From the NCBI GenBank assembly GCA_910586375.1, contig CAJUIE010000021.1:1-17598 (forward strand): a stretch of 17,598 nucleotides of DNA, written 5' to 3'. Position numbers and translations under genes: made by a program. The stretch's first letter is position 1; every line of letters begins with the position of its first letter. The DNA is from an uncultured Alistipes sp. (GTDB lineage: Bacteria > Bacteroidota > Bacteroidia > Bacteroidales > Rikenellaceae). The notes below the pieces were generated by a model that ran no database searches, was not told the DNA's origin, and saw only the letters and a list, made by a program, of their open reading frames with translations. Positions 15,028 to 17,598 of this stretch are shown here, piece by piece.

Positions 15028-15932
15028 ACACTTCCGTCATACTTTCCGGGTTGAGGTTGGACAACCCGGTCATTCCGGCCAGCGGCACATTCGGCTACGG
15101 GCAGGAGTTCCGCGATTTTTACGACCCCGACATGTTGGGCTCCTTTTCGTTCAAGGGCACCACGCGCGAAGCCCGCTTCGGCAACCCCACGCCCCGCATC
15201 GCCGAGTGCCGCGAGGGTTTGATCAATGCCGTGGGTCTTCAGAATCCCGGTATCGACCATGTCATCGCCGAAGAGCTGCCGCGCCTGCGCGAATTTTTCC
15301 ACAAGCCCGTCATCGCCAACATCTCGGGTTTTTCGGTCGAGGAGTACACCTATTGCTGCGAGCGCATCGACAAGGTGGAGCAGGTGGGGTTGATCGAGGT
15401 CAACGTTTCGTGTCCCAACGTGCGGCACGGCGGCATGTCGTTCGGCACTTCGCCCGAAGCGGCTGCTGAGGTGACGCGCGCCGTCAAGGCCGTGACGACC
15501 AAGCCGGTCTATATCAAGCTGAGCCCCAACGTAACCGACATCGTGGCCATCGCCCGGGCGTGCGAGGAGGCCGGGGCCGACGGTTTGTGCTTGATAAATA
15601 CTTTGTTGGGCATGCGCATCGACATCGGGCGCCGCAGGCCCGTCATCGCCAATGCGATGGGCGGTTTTTCGGGCCCGGCGGTCTTTCCCGTCGCCGTGCG
15701 GATGGTTTACCAGGTGGCCAAGGCGTGCCGGGTGCCCGTCATCGGGTGCGGCGGCGTCTCGACGGCCCGCGACGTGATCGAGATGATGATGGCCGGCGCC
15801 ACAGCCGTCGAAGTGGGGGCCGCCAATCTGGTCGATCCCTATGCCTGCAAGAAGATCATCGAGGCCCTGCCCTCCGAGATGGAGCGCCTGGGCATCGAAC
15901 GTCTGTGCGACATCATAGGAATTGTGGAATAA
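15021..15932 (+). CDS. pyrD: dihydroorotate dehydrogenase (NAD+), catalytic subunit, class 1B
   Basis: Oxidises dihydroorotate to orotate on FMN in the cytoplasm, handing electrons to PyrK. The 303-residue barrel shows the N-terminal NPVIPASGTFGYG (15-27), SFKGTT (43-48), catalytic C131 in VNVSCPNV (class 1B uses Cys where membrane-bound class 2 enzymes use Ser), and the FMN phosphate region VIGCGGVSTARD and GATAVEVG. The ATG at 15021, overlapping pyrK by seven bases, gives the family-like N-terminus MVDTSVILSGLRL; upstream codons in this frame lie inside pyrK and are unlike the family. Being soluble and NAD+-linked, it fits anaerobic growth. Confidence 0.97.
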   Translation: MVDTSVILSGLRLDNPVIPASGTFGYGQEFRDFYDPDMLGSFSFKGTTREARFGNPTPRIAECREGLINAVGLQNPGIDHVIAEELPRLREFFHKPVIANISGFSVEEYTYCCERIDKVEQVGLIEVNVSCPNVRHGGMSFGTSPEAAAEVTRAVKAVTTKPVYIKLSPNVTDIVAIARACEEAGADGLCLINTLLGMRIDIGRRRPVIANAMGGFSGPAVFPVAVRMVYQVAKACRVPVIGCGGVSTARDVIEMMMAGATAVEVGAANLVDPYACKKIIEALPSEMERLGIERLCDIIGIVE

Positions 15933-15946
15933 AAGTGACTTTTGGC

Positions 15947-15992
15947 GGGCCTCCGCCGGGGGAGGCCCGGCCCGCGCGGCTCCCGGAGCCGC
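15947..15992 (+). repeat. two GC-rich hairpins between pyrD and pyrF
   Basis: GGGCCTCC (15947-15954) pairs with GGAGGCCC (15961-15968) around a six-base loop, and GCGGCTC (15976-15982) pairs with GAGCCGC (15986-15992) around CCG. No T tract follows, so they are not ordinary terminators. The first resembles the 3' half of the two-stem element seen elsewhere in the window and may be a degenerate piece of it. They may block exonucleases or cause partial read-through between pyrD and pyrF. Confidence 0.6.
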
Positions 15993-16020
15993 ACTTGAAA
16001 CGAAAATAAACTTTTCTGAA

Positions 16021-16731
16021 ATGAACAAAGACGTAATCATCGCCTGCGACTTCAAGTCGGCCGAGGAGACTTTCCGGTTCCTCGACCTCTTCGCAGACGA
16101 ACCGAGAAAACCCTTTCTGAAGATCGGCATGGAGCTTTTCTACGCCGAGGGTCCGGCCATCGTGCGCGAAATCAAGCGTCGGGGCCATCGTATTTTTCTC
16201 GATCTGAAGCTCCACGACATTCCCAACACCGTGAAGAAGGCGATGGCCGTGCTGTCGCGGCTCGACGTCGACATGTGCAACGTCCACGCTGCCGGAACTA
16301 TCGAGATGATGCGCGCCGCGGTCGAGGGAGTCACGCGCGAGGACGGTACGCGGCCCCTGCTCATAGCCGTGACGCAGCTCACCTCCACGAGCGAGGAGCG
16401 CATGCAGCGCGAGCTACTGATCGGCGCCTCGATGGGCGACACGATCGTGCGTTATGCCCGCAACACGCGCGAAGCAGGACTCGACGGCGTGGTTTGCTCG
16501 CCGTTGGAGTCCGGCATGGTCCACGAAGCGTGCGGCGCCGGTTTCCTGACCGTCACGCCCGGCATCCGTTTCGCCGACGGCGACGTCGCCGACCAGGTGC
16601 GCGTCACCACGCCCGCCCGTGCCCGCGAAATCGGGTCGGACTTCATCGTCGTGGGGCGTCCCGTCACCGCTGCGCCCGATCCCGTGGCCGCGTACCGCCG
16701 CTGCGTGGAAGAATTTATAGGAGTGGGGTGA
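16021..16731 (+). CDS. pyrF: orotidine 5'-phosphate decarboxylase, type 1
   Basis: Decarboxylates OMP to UMP, last step of the pathway. The 236-residue TIM barrel has D10 (IIACDF), K34 (LKIGMELF), and the catalytic set D61-x-K63-x2-D66 in FLDLKLHDIPNT. The phosphate-binding end is seen at VTPGIRF and VVGRPVT. The ATG at 16021 gives the family-like start MNKDVIIACDF; extending upstream would translate the hairpins and add Gly/Ala/Pro-rich sequence without family similarity. This is the short type-1 form (as in E. coli and Bacillus), not the longer type 2 form known from many Bacteroidetes and mycobacteria, which could support a non-vertical history for the operon. Confidence 0.96.
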   Translation: MNKDVIIACDFKSAEETFRFLDLFADEPRKPFLKIGMELFYAEGPAIVREIKRRGHRIFLDLKLHDIPNTVKKAMAVLSRLDVDMCNVHAAGTIEMMRAAVEGVTREDGTRPLLIAVTQLTSTSEERMQRELLIGASMGDTIVRYARNTREAGLDGVVCSPLESGMVHEACGAGFLTVTPGIRFADGDVADQVRVTTPARAREIGSDFIVVGRPVTAAPDPVAAYRRCVEEFIGVG

Positions 16732-16751
16732 AAATTGTGGGTCGAAAATGT

Positions 16752-16826
16752 CCGGCTTTAGCCGGGCGGGCCGGAGCCTCTGCCCCGCGGAGGCCCGCAA
16801 GAATCAGCGGCCCTCGCAGGCTCCGG
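16752..16826 (-). repeat. two-stem palindromic element, inverted copy, after pyrF
   Basis: The outer stem CCGGAGCCT (16771-16779) pairs perfectly with AGGCTCCGG (16818-16826); the inner GCGGAGGCC (16787-16795) pairs with GGCCCTCGC (16809-16817) with one mismatch and one G-T. The unpaired linker lies on the 5' side instead of the 3' side, and the small hairpin CCGGC-TTTA-GCCGG (16752-16765) lies before rather than after, so this is the same element in the opposite orientation to copies A-C. On its own strand the usual T-G wobble is a C-G pair, again preserving the stem. Confidence 0.7.
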
Positions 16827-16856
16827 TCCCAAAACACCTTTTAATTTTTCACCTTT

Positions 16857-17117
16857 ATGAAATCCGTAAAACTTTTCTACCTGCACGGCTGCCCCTACTG
16901 CAAGCGGGCGCTGCAATACATTGCTGAGGCGCAGGCCGCGCATCCCGAGTTGGCGGCCGTCGAAATCGAGATGATCGAGGAGTCGGAGCACCCCGATGTG
17001 GCCGGACGCTATGATTATTATTATGTCCCCACGTTTTATGTCGACGGGGTTAAGGTCCACGAGGGTGGTATTACGCCCGACAAGGTAGAGCCGATTTTGC
17101 GCAAGGCACTGGAATAG
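16857..17117 (+). CDS. glutaredoxin-like thioredoxin-fold protein
   Basis: A small redox protein expected to reduce disulfides or glutathione mixed disulfides; its partner is unknown. The 86 residues have the active site C12-P-Y-C15 directly after the first strand (FYLHGCPYCKRA) and the cis-proline P58 in YVPTFYVDG, followed by KVHEGGITPDKVEPIL. It lacks a signal peptide, so acts in the cytoplasm. It sits in the pyr operon between pyrF and pyrE, 125 bases after pyrF (with a palindromic element between) and 21 bases before pyrE. Such a gene is not a standard member of pyr operons. A role for the PyrK/PyrD enzyme or for PyrE cysteines is only a guess. Confidence 0.88.
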   Translation: MKSVKLFYLHGCPYCKRALQYIAEAQAAHPELAAVEIEMIEESEHPDVAGRYDYYYVPTFYVDGVKVHEGGITPDKVEPILRKALE

Positions 17118-17138
17118 ACCCAAAAAACCGAATATATT

Positions 17139-17598
17139 ATGGAGAAACTCATTGCCAGGGATTTGCTGTCGATCGGTGCCGTTTTTCTGCGGCCCGGGCA
17201 GCCGTTTACGTGGGCCAGCGGCATCAAGAGCCCGATCTATTGCGACAACCGCCTGACGCTGACGGCCGTCGGGGTGCGCAAACACGTCGAGGCCGGATTG
17301 GCCGAAATCGTCCGCACGAAATTCCCCGAGGCCGAGGTCTTGATGGGGACCTCGACGGCAGGTATTGCTCATGCCGCCATTACGGCCACGCTGCTCGATC
17401 TGCCGATGGGGTATGTTCGTTCCGGGGCTAAGGACCACGGTCGCGGCAACCGCATCGAGGGCAAGCTCGAAAAGGGCCAGAAGGTGGTTGTCATCGAGGA
17501 CCTCATTTCGACCGCCGGTTCCTGCATCGAGGTGGTTGAGGCGCTGCGTGAAGCGGGTGCCGAGGTGTTGGGTGTGGCGTCGATCTTCACCTATGGGA
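17139..17598 (+). CDS. pyrE: orotate phosphoribosyltransferase (3' end outside window)
   Basis: Joins orotate to PRPP to give OMP, the substrate of PyrF. The 153 visible residues start MEKLIARDLLSIGAVFLRPG; FTWASGIKSPIYCDNR (23-38) is the orotate-side signature; GYVRSGAKDHGRGNRIEG (91-108) is the flexible catalytic loop; and the PRPP motif is VVIEDLISTAGSC (117-129). The family is about 205-215 residues, so about a quarter is missing beyond the window. The ATG lies 21 bases after the glutaredoxin-like gene and follows an A-rich stretch typical of starts in this phylum. It is probably cotranscribed with the rest of the operon. Confidence 0.96.
   Translation, partial: MEKLIARDLLSIGAVFLRPGQPFTWASGIKSPIYCDNRLTLTAVGVRKHVEAGLAEIVRTKFPEAEVLMGTSTAGIAHAAITATLLDLPMGYVRSGAKDHGRGNRIEGKLEKGQKVVVIEDLISTAGSCIEVVEALREAGAEVLGVASIFTYG

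Noticed and set aside
15922..16020. N-terminal extension of pyrF by 33 codons
   Set aside because: It would translate the hairpin region after pyrD into Gly/Ala/Pro-rich sequence; family members begin at the equivalent of ATG 16021.

Overview
The window looks like the chromosome of a GC-rich member of the Bacteroidales, most likely Alistipes or a close relative (Rikenellaceae). Supporting signs are promoters of the Bacteroidetes type (a TTG element, about 20 bases, then TAnnTTTG), starts without Shine-Dalgarno sequences, a C-terminal fragment of a FISUMP-like lectin-fold protein, and the protein families present. The genus is an inference.

Left half (1-8,300) is a mixed housekeeping region. 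On the minus strand lie the 5' two thirds of mannose-6-phosphate isomerase (manA), a tRNA-Leu(CAA) with its own promoter and terminator, and uvrC. On the plus strand is an exported sialate O-acetylesterase-like enzyme. Then come a small GNAT protein (minus), mutY (plus), a Na+/Ca2+ antiporter of the CaCA family (minus), a short orphan lectin-fold fragment (minus) and a ZIP-family zinc transporter (minus). Spaces between genes hold several kinds of GC-rich palindromic repeats.

Right half (8,400-17,598) is a pyrimidine biosynthesis operon on the plus strand: pyrC, carA, carB, pyrK, pyrD, pyrF, a glutaredoxin-like gene, and pyrE (cut by the window end). carA/carB, carB/pyrK and pyrK/pyrD overlap by 8, 4 and 7 bases. 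The genes cover every step from bicarbonate and glutamine to UMP except aspartate carbamoyltransferase (pyrB), which is not in the window. PyrK and PyrD together form an NAD+-linked class 1B dihydroorotate dehydrogenase, suited to an anaerobe.

The most interesting part is the operon leader. A well-formed promoter is followed by a 29-codon reading frame ending in a U-rich stretch, whose stop codon is the first three bases of a strong intrinsic terminator that ends just before pyrC. This is the layout of the E. coli pyrBI attenuator, where translation coupled to UTP-dependent pausing decides termination; here I infer it from sequence only. Two further points deserve attention: an orphan segment resembling the variable region of a diversity-generating retroelement target, directly abutting the zinc transporter gene; and a dispersed two-stem hairpin element found four times, with compensatory base changes, two copies of it inside the pyr operon.
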